Assembly (NCBI GenBank): GCA_010645155.1
Contig: CM021315.1
Coordinates: 3,984,928 to 4,048,927, forward strand
Source: Tigriopus japonicus
Taxonomy: Eukaryota > Arthropoda > Copepoda > Harpacticoida > Harpacticidae
DNA length: 64,000 bases
Direction: 5' to 3'
Positions 1 to 12,855 of the stretch are shown here, piece by piece. A program made the translations under genes and the position numbers. The notes beneath the pieces were generated by a model, which saw only the letters and a list, made by a program, of their open reading frames with translations, was not told where the DNA came from and did no database searches. Positions within the stretch are counted from its first letter, which is position 1. Every line of letters starts with the position of its first letter.

Positions 1-3000
1 GAACTTGTTTAAGAACACAAAAGTTCCAAAAGCTATGAAGTTCGAATTGATTTAAGCAGGCTTAAAAGGGTGCCCCATGGCATCAAATGTGTTGCCATTG
101 CTTGTGTTGGAGAAACTGTAAGGCCACATGTTAACGCAGATAAGATATATTTTAGAGTACACGAAAATCAAGTCAAATTAACGTTCTTCGAGTAGTTACT
201 TGCCCCAGGTGCTGCATTTCAAACAATGCAGCTGTCGCATGTAGATACTGAAGGCCCGTTAATCTGACATGATTATGAATGGCTGCCTTTAAAAGGCACC
301 TAATAAACAAAGACCACACTAGAGGATGGTTATTTTGATTATTATGCTTTAGTATCCCTTCTGCCGTATCACACCTTGTGTAACATAAGGGCTTTATTTC
401 TTTCAAATTGTAATTGTTCTTGAGTTCATCCTGCGACGAAAACCAGTCATTTGACTGAAATGTGACTTTATCACTTATCTTTGTACCAAAAGTTTAAGTT
501 AATAACATATTGTTAAAATTCCATTTTTTGTATAAAAGTATTTAAAGAGAGTTAAATGAAAGACAAAATTGTGGCAGAAATTTGTAGCGATTAAATCGAA
601 CTCACTAAATACAAAATAATGTCAGAATTTCAGTGCATGAAACAAACAATTATGAAACTATGACTTCGGAAAGTTGCCCCTTTCTTAGGATAGAGAGTAA
701 AAAATGACAAATAAAGCCAAAATTAACAAATAAAGGCTTAAATATAATAAATGGGTGGCAAATAGACCCTTTTTGGGTTTAAACCCCTAAGGGCAAGAAG
801 TGTGCACCCGAAGTTATCACCAAAAACCAAAGGAGACCGCTCGATTATGACCTTCTCTTGGACTTTAAAAATACTGGAATGCTTTCGACGAAATTGTTGC
901 TCGAACTAAAACACTATTTTATCTACCAGGGAAATATTAGAACTTTATATAATATGTGGACCAAAGAATGAATGACTATATTCTTTTGTTTCATCGTGAA
1001 AAAACGTCAAGGATGAAAATGATGACAAGCATAATGTACTAGATTTCAAATTTAAGGTACTTTTTCAGAACTAGTTGTCAAAAGATGAGGATGAAAAAAG
1101 CCTTAGAAAGTTGAAATACCTTGAAATACTGCTCAAAGAAAAAAAACACGCAGATTCAAAATATGTTAGAACGTACGAACACTTCCTAGTTCTATTCAAT
1201 GTATGATGGTTCCATCCAACATAAAGACTGAAGATGAATCGGAGCTTTGATCCATTCATATCACATTTCTTGGCTGGAAAGCTTTTTAAGAAGTTATATT
1301 TCATCTCTTATCTTAAAAGAGCTTTTTGTGGCCAACCAGGAAAAGCCTTGTCTGCTCCAACACTTCATTCTTTGCCGAACCTTAAGAATGGAAGTATTTG
1401 TTGAGCTTCTATCAAGCGTTGAAACGAGTCCAATAGCAACTTTTTCCCTTTAAATTGTGCAGCTTTATTACTCTTTATTCTTGTCACACATGAAGCAGAT
1501 TCTTCGGTCAGAATTGGAATTTTTGCAAAACACTTCCAAGCCAAGATATTAATTCAGCGCTTACGCCTTTTTCGGAATTGTTTTTTACCATTTTGCAATG
1601 AATTGCAATGTAACAACATTTTTTGCACGTATTCGTGGATTGACTTTGCATTAGCTGATTAAGCACGTTGGGCGCCGGTTGGTTTTAAGACAAATGTTGT
1701 TAGCAATGCAAGCCACTAGATTCACACAACTTCTTTGTTAGTCCTCTACTTGTACACAAAATATCAAATTCCTGTACGACTCATTATATTACATTTTTTC
1801 TATCATATTTTGCTAATGATCAAATAATTTTGAACCCTGAAATATTCCAGGCCTGCCAAATCGATCTTACTTCTAACCAATATTTCAGTATTTTTGGGGC
1901 GGAAAAAAACAAGCCCTTTTGAGCACTTTATTATGAACCATAAATTTCCAAATGACTTTTTCATCGCTAAAGCATTGAAATGGCAATCTTTTTATTTTCT
2001 GACCCTGATTTAACTTTTGAACTCTGATCGATACAAATTGGCAACCCTCAATTGGACAAATAATCTGGAGTCTAACATTTGAAAATGGGCACATGCCAAT
2101 GCCAAGCGTTTTTAACACTCGAGGATAAAAAATGCCGATTTTAGCATAAAGAGCATGTCATACACGTGTCGACGTAATACTACAAAAGGTCTTGTACCAA
2201 ATGACGGGAAAAGTAGGAACAAAAAATGTTTTATCGCGCAATAGACGATTAATGAGTTTATTGTCCATAAAAGAAAATTTTAGCAAATTGAAACTGAAAA
2301 TAGTCGGGATTGGCTTGAATTGGGTTGATTGCTGGCTCTTGGTGAATATATTAACGAACTTGTTGACCACACATTGTTACTTGGATAGTCAGCAATGGCT
2401 TTCGAAAGGAAGGGCTCGATCATCGGCCAACTTCCTCACATAAATATAAGATAGTCCACCACTTAAAACGATGGAACATGGACGAAAGGAAGGGTATGAG
2501 CTGTTTGAACCCATTTCTTGGCATCCCACGGCTTCGTTTGCATCATTAGGTCAACAAAACCGTGATGACACATCACTTAAGAGCGTGGTCTGAAGTTCCT
2601 CTTTTTAAGTCCTTATAAACTTCGTTTTGTGGCCCACCAACAAACTGCCGATTGACTCTAAATTGATCACAACAAATGGAATGAGTTAGATCAGTTGTAA
2701 GCTTTATTTTGAAGACCATGGACAAGTTTTATTCCTCGAGTTTTGATTGTTTCTTGATGGCATTGAAGCACTCGTAGAACTGCTTTCTGATGAGAAAATA
2801 AGCTCTTTTTAACTCCACGGAATCACAAGAGCCACTCACAAAGTCAAAAAGCCATATTTGGGTATATTTTTCCAAAATTTTGATGGAAAAATACTCGAGT
2901 AAAGCAGACGTCCTCATTTTGTTTTCTAGACCATCATGGCTGACTAAAATTTCAGTCTGACTACAACGTAACAGATTCAAAACATTTCTGTAGTCCAATA

Positions 3001-4234
3001 CAGAAAGCCGGAGGTAACCAACAGTGTCCATGATCAAGCAAAACAAAAAGTGAACACTTACGTAAAACTATGTCTTTATTTCCTAAACTTTTCAGGTTAC
3101 CAAAAGATCGTTTCATAATTTAGAAATCTTTTGGAAAATTTGAATGTCGCATAACTAGTCTGCATTTGGCCACCCTAAGACAATTTCTATGTCTTGTTCA
3201 TTTCGAGAAAGCCTGAAGACATGAGATAAAAAATTTAAAAAAGATGTCAATTTTGAGTGGTACAGGAATTTGAAAAAAATCCTCCGAACTCTCTGTGATC
3301 CAGGTGAATGATTTATCGTAATGACAGTTATTGCTAGCAACCTTCCTCTTCAAATCTCTTCAATGCTGACGTGTAAGCGACAGTATCAAAACTAAGAGAA
3401 AAACTGTCTAATCGTTGTCTTCAACTACGACTACTGATGGGGCTGATACCAGCAATGTCTCATACAGCATGAGACCAGACCAATACAATGAAAGTCTCGG
3501 TGGTCTTGATTCCGACTTGAGATCAAGTGAGAAATGTGAAGTGTTGCCAAAATTGCTCAAATTGGGTTTTTCTTTTTTTCTCTGGTGTTCGATCGGTTCC
3601 AGTTTGAAGGCACGAAATATCTTGATTTATTTTTACGTTGTTTTAAACTTAAACAATATAAATTTCAAAACAAGGAACATCCCGTCGATTCCACAATATG
3701 CATAAATATACCACATGTTGGCTTCAGAGTTTTAAAGAAAAATACCTGAAGAACCGCTGAAAGTGTGGCGTGTATCTTTTTCATTAACACTAAAACTTAT
3801 GTTACATCCTCCAAACTGTCGGAGAATATTTCATTTAACGATTGCTTGCTTATGTTATTATGTTGCAACGCAAGATTATATTTTACTCGTTAGTGGACAG
3901 TTATTATTTGAAATTTCCATTTGCTAAAGCCCATCAACATTGAAATCAGGCGGCAAATCACGACATTATTACCACATTCTAGTCAACCTGGCTAAGAAGT
4001 GTGACTAGCAACTAAGATTTGAATATCAAAGGAACCATATTGAAGCAGACAATATCAGTCAAAAAGCTATTTGATACGGCGTGAATAAAGGTCATGATCT
4101 CCATGTATATTAGAAATACCTCAAAAGAGAGTTAGATTTCGATTACACGCTTTAACAAAATTGTTAAACACGAATAGGTTCAATCGGTGGCGGACACCTT
4201 TTGTAGCTGTCATTTCGTTCGTAAGACTTGATAC
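1..4234. other. No recognised gene
   Basis: AT-rich sequence without recognised domains apart from the weak minus-strand ORF at 2729-3031. A short frame near 3469-3526 with N-glycosylation-type motifs and a possible donor is discussed in the findings. Confidence 0.5.
2729..3031 (-). CDS. Hypothetical ORF, about 100 codons
   Basis: First ATG at 3031 reading leftwards; begins MDTVGYLRLSVLDYRNVLNL and ends KKQSKLEE with TAA. The composition is believable for a protein (mixed hydrophobic and charged, four Cys), but no family is recognised and no splice context or neighbour supports it. Confidence 0.2.
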   Translation of the reverse strand: MDTVGYLRLSVLDYRNVLNLLRCSQTEILVSHDGLENKMRTSALLEYFSIKILEKYTQIWLFDFVSGSCDSVELKRAYFLIRKQFYECFNAIKKQSKLEE

Positions 4235-4532
4235 TACTGATGGGTTTCGAGTTGGATTTTTGGCCGAGTTTTGCCACTTTGGATTTTAAGGTCAAAAAGT
4301 TGACCCACAACTAATCTTCTCAACTAGAGACGTCATAAAATATGGCAGCACTGCCAACTCGAAATCCAAAAGTAAAGCTACTGATGGAACTCGAAATCGA
4401 ACTAGTTCGAGTGTTGCCAAATTGGTCCCTGTTTAGGTCTTTTTGAAAACGTTCAATACAACCTGCCCTAATCAACAATGATAAACTTCCGAGTAAAAAA
4501 TGGCAGCACTCCCGGTTCGAAACCCATCACTA
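4235..4532. mobile_element. hAT-like MITE, 298 bp
   Basis: Termini TACTGATGGGTTTCGA and, inverted, TAGTGATGGGTTTCGA. Flanked by CTTGATAC (4227-4234) and TTTGATAC (4533-4540), an 8-bp target duplication with one mismatch that fits nTnnnnAn. The interior repeats motifs such as ACTCGAAATC and contains an extra inner copy of the terminus near 4379. No ORF. Confidence 0.75.
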
Positions 4533-4540
4533 TTTGATAC

Positions 4541-7500
4541 AGTATTGAGTCCTTCAAGCGCAACCAGTAAAATGGAAATCACGTGCAACCTTTGAGCTTT
4601 GATGCACAAAATTTCTGTTCTAATGTGTCCAATATACCTTTAGAAGCTCGAAAATGGGTCACATGTTTGTGTCAGGGTGCAATTTCTGGAGCTGTATTAC
4701 TAAGGTGACCTCCCAGTCTTATATACTGTGACCTCCCAGTCAGCTGCTCCTTAAAGGACCCAATTGATGCCAGCGTCTGAGATGTATTAATTGAGACCAG
4801 CATCAGTTGGTCTCATGTATTGGAAATGCTGTCTCGTCCCATCACCAAAGTCTACGACAGAGAGGAGGCAGATTCCATCGCATGATGTGCGGTCACTCTA
4901 TGGAAATCAAAATAAGAAAAAGATGTTCACAGCTTACAGCTGATGAACCTCAAAATTTTGTAAGGTGTTTTGCGTTTGTCAATAATCAATTATGGTGGGA
5001 ATCCAAAAGTTGCACTGTTTAGTAAGAGCATCGTAAAAGGTCAACAATGGATGAAAAAAAACCGCGTGATTGCAGTTTGGATGATTGGTCGAACAAATAC
5101 TATTTTTCATCTTTTTCTTGCCTTGGCCTTCCTAGCCATTCAATTCCAGAAGATCTAACTAATACAAGAAGCTTGATTACTAATCAATAATTAGTGTTCT
5201 TGTTCTCATCAAAAGGATACTTTACCTCATTGTTTTACGGCTGAGAAAAACGCAAAAGAAAAAAAGTATTTTGTTATACTTTTACGCCAAAAGTCGACTG
5301 GACACTGACATACTAATATATCTTGGAATTCGTTTCAAGCTTTAAAGAAAATGTGTAACTAAAGCTTAATGTGATATTGACCAAGGTTGAGTCAGGAAAA
5401 TCCTGCAAATCATTCATAAAAATCTAAATATACCAAACCAACGTGGTCTAACAAGATGTTTTCGAATCTTGCCGAGAGAGATGTTATTTTGATCGGTCAG
5501 AACCACTCAAAAACCATTGTGCATATTGAAGAAATGTATACATCTCTCATTTGATAGTGACATCGTCACATGATTTGTAGAACACGTGAAGTGGTCAGAA
5601 TCTCGTGAATCTCTATTTATGGTGCCATTTGTGCCAAGTAACTAAGTTCAATCTTTTGAGTTTTACTGGTGCTGTTTGAAGTTTTTAAAAGTTTTGTGCC
5701 ACTTCGTCCTCTAGGTATGAACAACATAAAATATTTATCTAGGTGTTCAAACTATCACAGTTTCAAAGGACATCTTGAAAGAAGTCCCATCTACAGGTTG
5801 TTAACTCAAAAGCTCAAGAACGACAACTTTGGATCTAGAAAGATCAGAATAGGTTTAAGTTGGAATTGTTTAATGAGCGGCCTATATTTCTTGCAAGGAC
5901 AAAATCAAAACGATCAATGTTCAATAGAGTTTTGGATTTGTCATAAATCCTAAATTTGCTATTTGTTTGTACTAAAACAATACTGTATAATCATTTCGTT
6001 ATCCCGCTTCCCTCACATGTGTTGTACCTTATCTTAAAATTTTCATGGAACATTACTTTAAGAGTTGAATTTCTATTGTAACTTTCAACTGTTTCACAAT
6101 ATGACGAATGATAACTTTCAATACAAAATCGCCTCTCTCTTTGCAAAACATTGATAAAATGTGAAGGTAAACACTTGTGGTTGCTGAAGTGACATGGTAC
6201 ATCTGATCGTAGAGGAAGATAGAGAGGGCATTGTCGTCAGTTTGTCTACTTTGATAGGAGCTAAAACTTGAGAGAAGTTGCATGAAAAAGCAAATACTTA
6301 CAAAGGCTATCAAACTTCCCCATTCAAGTGGAACAGCATGGAACAAACGCTGTTTTAACCAATACTTATTTTGAAAAGTTTCAACGAGTTATTGACAATG
6401 AATCGCTTTTCTGGCTGCCATGAAAATTCACGGCCAGTGTGCTCTGGTGTATCTACTCTACAGAACTCTATGCTTCTGATGCCATTTGCGAGACGGACTT
6501 TTTAGGCCATAACAATTGAAAACTGCATTTGCACACACGTCTCGTTTTTCCGGGCGATCAAGTCAAACAATTTCAAGGCAATTGAAAATTTAAGTGCGTA
6601 ATTGATGGGTTGAGAGGGTTCACAATATTTTCAAACAATCCATATATATTTCACTGATTTTAAAAATACCTTGAATATAGATTTTATGGATCATTAGACA
6701 TCAGAATAAATACACTTCGAACACGCCTGAGCCAATATCTTTTGAAAAATGACAAATAAATGAGGTGTTCTTTAACATAAGGGAAGGATCTACCACTATT
6801 TTTTAAGTTTATCTTAAAAGGTCTTTATGGATTAAGTTAAATATGCCACTTGAGCCGTGGTCTTATAAAATTTGAGCACATGTAAGAAATAGTTCACACG
6901 TTTCTCAAAGGTAACAATCAAACATCTGGTTCGAGGTTTTGTTCTAATTCTATATTCAAATCATACCGTATCTAGCATTTATTGGACAAGAGAGAGTTTG
7001 ATTAGCATGACATTGAGCTAAAATAAACTTCGTTGGTTAAATAAGATCCTCTTTAAAATTCAACCTCTAGAACCCGACGAAGAAGTCTCATGTTTTTCCA
7101 CGACTCAGATTTCATACACAAAAGATGAAATGGGGAAAGGCTCTCCCGAAGGCCAAAGAAGGATCTCATAAATATTTAAGGCTTAGTTTTGTCAACACCC
7201 TTGTGAATAAGGCTGGTCGAAAATCTCCCAAGAATAAGAAAGTTTGTCAGTCAATATTTTGAGACAAGTATGCGCTAAGTTTGTGAAATGTATTGAGAAA
7301 TTCGATCACATGAGAGACTTATATTGGACGACTTTAAAATATTTTGAGGCTCTCTATAACTTGGATAAATAAGAATCCAATAACTTGAAATTTTTTGCTT
7401 GGTTTGTAATGTGATTAGATTAGCATTCGCTCACTTCACAAGCAAAGAGTTGCTCCCAAAATTAAATTTTATCTAAATTTTCAAATTAGTTTAAAAAAAT

Positions 7501-8786
7501 ATTTTAAATTGTATTGATTGTACTTTCACACGAAAGTGTTTTGAGTTATTTAAAGTAAAGTAAGCTTAAACTAGTTTGAACTTTGTCTGGACGTAGAATC
7601 CTCTATCCAAAAAGATAGAAAACCCTCACTTTGTGAAACCAATGACAAGTCTTCGTGGAATTTCATTTTTATTAATTATATTAGGTTAGTAACTTTTTCT
7701 CATTTGGAATATCTTTTTGATGGCTGATAAAAAGTGATTTCCACCTTTCCTATCTTCAAGCGACTTCTTCCTGAATTATAACTTATTCTTGTGGGCATTT
7801 AGTAGTGTACCAAGAAGGTATTTTTACTTTTTTCTACAACATACCATCCATCCTCAGCACAATCATTGCTGAAAACAAAGAACCATTTCTACGATTAACT
7901 TAGTTTTAAATTGGACATGGGAATATCATAACAATTCTTAATTGTCCTTAATTGCACTGTTGGAAAAAGCTACGTTGACGGGAATAAGTTATATCCTTTA
8001 AATATGAAGCTCTCTTTTGCTTGGAATGTAGAATTGAGTCCAAACAAAACTTTGGTGAGCAGATCCAAAAGAAACTTTAAAACCCTGGTGTAATGGTTTC
8101 TTTTATATTTAATGATGAAATTCACTTTCAGACATTGTAAAGTTTCATTACTCGTACCAAAAAGGTGGTATTTGAAAAATGGTTCCTCCCGGACAATTAA
8201 CCCTCGACTTTCCTTTTCCACGTTTTTTTTTTTCAATTCGAAAATGTTCCTCGCGTGGTACAAAGTTGGAAAAGATTCCTTTAAATGGATTTAATATTCG
8301 TGTTATTATCTGGCACATTGATTACGAATCATCAAATCGTAGGTAAAGAAGCAAAAAATGAGGTGGAAGTAATGCTTTGAAGTGATTACCAATTCTCTCA
8401 AATGGGATTTCCAGGACCGTTCTTGGCCTCGTCTTTGATCAATTATCCCAATCTCGTGGGATTTGGGAAAAACGTTTTCTTTCATCTCTAATTCCAAAGA
8501 GAGTACAAAATCGATCCAGGGCATTACATGTGTGAGAAGTAACTAAACCCATCCTCATTAAGAACTTGAAATTACTCTCTCTGCCTCCGCGAAAGGAATG
8601 ATTGCGATCATTTACTGTGTCCCCTTTCAAACAGACAGCCCTTCACTCAAAATACGTAAACTATTTGAACTTCAAGGACCTTAATTTACTTCTGGGTGTT
8701 TTCTGAAAGCTTCATGACAGGATTGCACATTTCTGCATTCTTCCAAAAGTCAGAGTGACGACCACAATGTCTCTGATATTCATCAC
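4541..8786. other. No recognised gene
   Basis: AT-rich, with several short unconvincing frames. The part around 6180-6320 is similar to 50460-50640 (shared core gagaggSCATTGTCGTCA), so an old dispersed repeat is present; its ends cannot be defined from two copies. Confidence 0.4.
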
Positions 8787-9628
8787 TAGAGCCAAGATTT
8801 TTAGGTGAAAAATTAGAAAATAATTTTTCACCTTTTTTATTGCTTTTGATGGAAAAATTTTTTTTTGCCCTTTTTAGCAAAAAAAAATATTTTTTTTGAC
8901 ACTTTTTGGGACAAAAGGTTAATAAATGCCGAGATTTACAACATTTACCACCTGGTTTAGAGAAAGTGATTTCTAACTTAGTGAAAAATGGTCATATTTA
9001 TACTATCACTAAGGAAGGGCATTGATTTAAATTCACATTTAATTTCAAGAGGCTAGAGGCAGTTCTTTGAAAAATGTAGAAAGGAGTAAAATTTACAATT
9101 ATTTTTTTCCATTGGCCTTCCAAAGAAAAAGGTTGGTAGTGCATTTATCTAACTTCTTCATTTTTTAAAGAATTGGCTTCTGGGCACTGCGCAAAAAAAC
9201 AGCGCATTGGAGGTTTTGTGAGTCAATCAAATTTGGCGCCTCAAATGACAAGCTCGTAAACTTGTCCATGTTGAAAATGATGGTTCAAATGGCACAACTT
9301 GGTAAGAATGTGGTGTGGGCGTGGTATGGTAGCCGACTGCGCCATGCAGTGTGAGGCTACTGAGGTAATCAACGGCAATAATACTTCACATTATATATTC
9401 CGATAGAAATTCAAACAGTCTCAAATAAGGATAAAAAGCGTGTCAGGTGAATCGGGATTCTCAGGGTGACCTCGGTATACTTCAACATTCCAATACGTTC
9501 ACCAATGTAAGTGCTTCTATTGTAAAAGGCGCACAATAAGAACCTTTTTTTTACTTTTTTTTGGTTATTTTCTTCACCTATTTACCACTTTTTTTGGCTT
9601 TTTTCTTCACCTAAAAATCCTGGCTCTA
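8787..9628. mobile_element. hAT-like non-autonomous element, 842 bp
   Basis: TIRs TAGAGCCAAGATTTTTAGG and, inverted, TAGAGCCAGGATTTTTAGG. Flanked by a perfect 8-bp duplication TTCATCAC (8779-8786 and 9629-9636). The ends are A/T-rich with repeated ttcacctttttt / aggtgaaaa motifs. No transposase frame seen. Confidence 0.82.
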
Positions 9629-10544
9629 TTCATCACCATCATAATCATACCAATCACACCATCACAATCTTCGATCCAGAAGGATCAGCAATCCTGTCTC
9701 ATACCTCCATCCACTTTGTCTATTTGTTCTGCAAAAAACCTGAATTTGTTAAATGACACCAGGAGAATTCATATTGTGTAGAGTTATGCAAGAGCTTTGT
9801 AAGAGTATTACTCTTGATTCCTACATTCAATTGAATCGAAAATTGAAAAACGTAGTCTATTTTTTCAGGTTTGGATTAAATCAAGGTATGCAAATCCATA
9901 AAATTAAACTAAATACAAGCTCCTTCATAAGACTCCTTCAAGCAATCCATTCAAAACTGGTTGATCCCTTGGAGAGCACGTGTATAAATTGCGCCATCTA
10001 ATGTATTGTATGTGACAGTAGCTTGTACTTTTTAAGATACATAGTACATGTACGTATATGAAGATAGCGACGATCCTGAATCAGTTTTCGACAAACTTAA
10101 GCGCGTCAAATGTTGGTGGAAAAACTCCAAATGGAACTGAAAGTGTTTTCTGCTGATTTTTGGCTTGGATCATGCTCAAAAATTCCTTTCTATTGGTCAA
10201 AATGGATTTTACTAATATTCAATCAAAACCATGATAGGTCCATTACCAAATCTTTGCTTAATTGTAATCTTAATAAACATTTGAAGTTCTTTAGTTTGTC
10301 CAAAAATGGTGTATGACGGTTACTTACTTCAAATACATGCAAATCATGGGCAGTTCCAGCTGTCGCCGTTTGAAATCCAATAGATGGCGCACTTTATGAC
10401 CGTACTCATTTCTTATGGTGCTCTAATTTCGTGGACCATAGCAATTGAATTGATAAACAATTTTTATAGAACCTCTATGTGTTTTTTGAATGTTCAAGAA
10501 AAAAGAACATCATCTGTTGTTTTTGTTATTGAATTACTGATGAC
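9629..10544. other. No recognised gene
   Basis: Between two TIR elements; short frames only, no recognised motif. Confidence 0.4.
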
Positions 10545-11606
10545 TAGGGCTGAATATTTTAGGTTAACTTTTTGGGCAAATTATGACATAATTAGGTTGC
10601 CCAAAACTACGTTTTAGGTTTTTTTTAGGTTGAATAGATTACACCTTTTACAGTGGCTTTTCAGATCAAATTTTGCCTTTTATCTATTGTTTTTCAGCAC
10701 TTTACTCTTGGCAAGAGTAAAAGCAGTTGAGCAGAGACAAAGGCAATGAAAATTTTATTTGGCAGTGGGGGAAAATGCTAGTATAGAAAAGTTTGTGCCA
10801 GTGAAATTTGTTAAGCGGTAGAATATGGCAGAAAGTGGCAAAAATGCGACCAAAAAACCCAGATAAAAATTGTCGACCCACAAAAGGAGATCGGCAATTT
10901 TTGACCTAAAATTGTCGACCTAAACACGGAGATCGGAAATTTTTGACCTTAAAACGAGTTCAGAAATTTTTGACCTTAAAACGAGTTCTGAAATATTTTA
11001 CCTTAAAACGAGTTCAGAAAATTTTGACCTTAAAACGAGTTCAGAAATTTTTGACCTTAAAACGAGTTCTGAAATATTTTACCTTAAAACGAGTTCGGAA
11101 AATTTTGACCTTAAAACGAGTTCAGAAATTTTTGACCTAAAAACGAGTTTAAAAAATTTTCGACTTAAAAAAAGAAATTGAAAATTTGCGCCCTAAAAAT
11201 GAGATGAAATGACTGAAAACGAGACGAGAGAAAAATATGACTTCAAAAAATGACAGTGAGCGCCCTTAGTTGGCAGTATGTCGGCCTGAAACCACCTGAT
11301 AAAGCTAATTCGGTATGTTGATGAGATGAAAAACATTGTGACTCCCACTCTTCTACTTTCTTCCTTTTTTTTTTTTTGTTTTAAAGACACTGGGGTAATT
11401 TTCAAGTGGGCGCAGTCAAATGACTTTAGGGTGAGAAAAAAGTTAATTTTACGTTGAAAACTTAGTTTTAGGTAAAAATTTCCTGAAAAATGCGAGAAAA
11501 AAGTTAATTTTAGGTTGGAAACTTATTTTTAGGTAAAAATTGCCCAAAAAAGGCGTTTTAGGTTAAAACCTAGGTTTTTATGTAAAACCTAAAATATTCA
11601 GCCCTA
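10545..11606. mobile_element. hAT-like non-autonomous element, 1,062 bp, with internal minisatellite
   Basis: Identical TIRs TAGGGCTGAATATTTTAGG at both ends. Target duplication CTGATGAC (10537-10544) / CTGATGAT (11607-11614), 7 of 8. The ends are rich in TTTTAGGTTNAAAA, the centre in GACCTTAAAACGAG. No transposase frame. Confidence 0.82.
10918..11165. repeat. 27-bp minisatellite
   Basis: About eight copies, with starts visible at 10945, 10972, 10999, 11026, 11053, 11080, 11107 and 11134, of a unit containing GACCTTAAAACGAGTTC. Because 27 is a multiple of 3 it leaves an open frame repeating LKRVQKFLT, which is not evidence of coding. Confidence 0.9.
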
Positions 11607-12382
11607 CTGATGATTTTTTTCAAGGAATTGTGGACAATCAACTTGATTGAATTCCTTGGGCTGAAAAAAATGATTACGTTTATGGCTTTATTGTGTTGTT
11701 AGTTGTGTAACAGATTAGGTCTTGTTTGTGAATTGGACCAATGCGTATGAATTGAAGGAAGTTCAGGTTCATGGAATTCATCGTTGTGCCCAATAATCAA
11801 ATTAGGCATCTCTTTAGTTTGATTACGGTATTTTCCATGCCTCTGGATATGATTGGTCCAATCTTCTCGATGATAGTTTTTTTGTTCAACTTACGAACAA
11901 CAGAAGTGGAAAGAGTTCATGGAAAAATACGTGGCCATTTCAAATCATGGAGTTATTTCTAACAAAGTCCATTGCAACACAAAATGCACATTGCTCTCTT
12001 CAAAACCATCTTGACGTAAGCTATGTCTATTCCAATCAAACCACTTCAATAAACAAAAAATAGATAACGATAATAACATGTTGAATCTTTCTGTGCTCAT
12101 TTATCATTTGTTTGTCCTCTAAGATTCCGTGGTGATATTGAAGTTCCAGAATGATCTCCTAGGTTTTACTTCACGATCTCTAATTGTACAAAAGAATATG
12201 TTATTGTTAAAAGTTGCATGACATCCATTTTGCTTGTGTTTTCCACAACGAGCAATGGCAAAATTCTAGAGATTGAACCAAATTTAAAAGTTGTCCACAC
12301 TTTTAACAAGGGTTTACTTCAATCTTGCTCTCTAAAATAGACACCATTACAAAGTTCAGGGCATTTTAATCTGGGGAGGAAG
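11607..12382. other. No recognised gene
   Basis: AT-rich spacer between two TIR elements; nothing recognised. Confidence 0.4.
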
Positions 12383-12847
12383 TACTGATGGGAAACAAAC
12401 AAATATAACAAATAACAAACAAAGACAAACAAACGACAGCATACCAAACAAATACGAATCACAAATAAAAAACAAACAAATTGGAAAAAGAAGTCAACAG
12501 ATGTTGAGTTTTTTATTCTCCAAGTAAATCAGGGCTGCCATAAGTGACGCCCCCTTAGGCGAGGAAAAGCGGTCAAAAGTAAGTGAAGGTCTTAAAAACC
12601 ATCTACAGTCAAAACCAAGAACTCCAGTTGTATGAAATATCTCTTTTGAATCAATCAATTCTTTCATGAGCACAAAGAATTGTAACGAAAATGATCCTTA
12701 GATACTTCGGTTTACAAATCACCACAAATCATGACGGCAACACTGTTTTTACTTCGGTATGGTACAATTTTACCCCAAAAAAATATTCTGAAACCTCAAA
12801 CAAATAAACAAACAAACAAAGAAATGGCCAATTCGTTCGCATCAGTA
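12383..12847. mobile_element. TIR element with AACAAACAAA arrays, 465 bp
   Basis: Short TIRs TACTGATGGGAA and, inverted, TACTGATGCGAA. Flanked by GGAGGAAG (12375-12382) and GGAGGGAG (12848-12855). Both subterminal regions are runs of AACAAACAAATA-like units. Probably hAT-like. Confidence 0.6.
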
Positions 12848-12855
12848 GGAGGGAG

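Noticed and set aside
10943..11140. Frame repeating LKRVQKFLT
   Set aside because: A 27-bp minisatellite keeps the frame open; it sits inside a transposon and has no other coding sign.
12530..12745. TIR element with ends CAGGGCTGCC and CAGTGTTGCC
   Set aside because: The termini match poorly and the flanking 8-mers (AAGTAAAT, TTTTTACT) do not agree.
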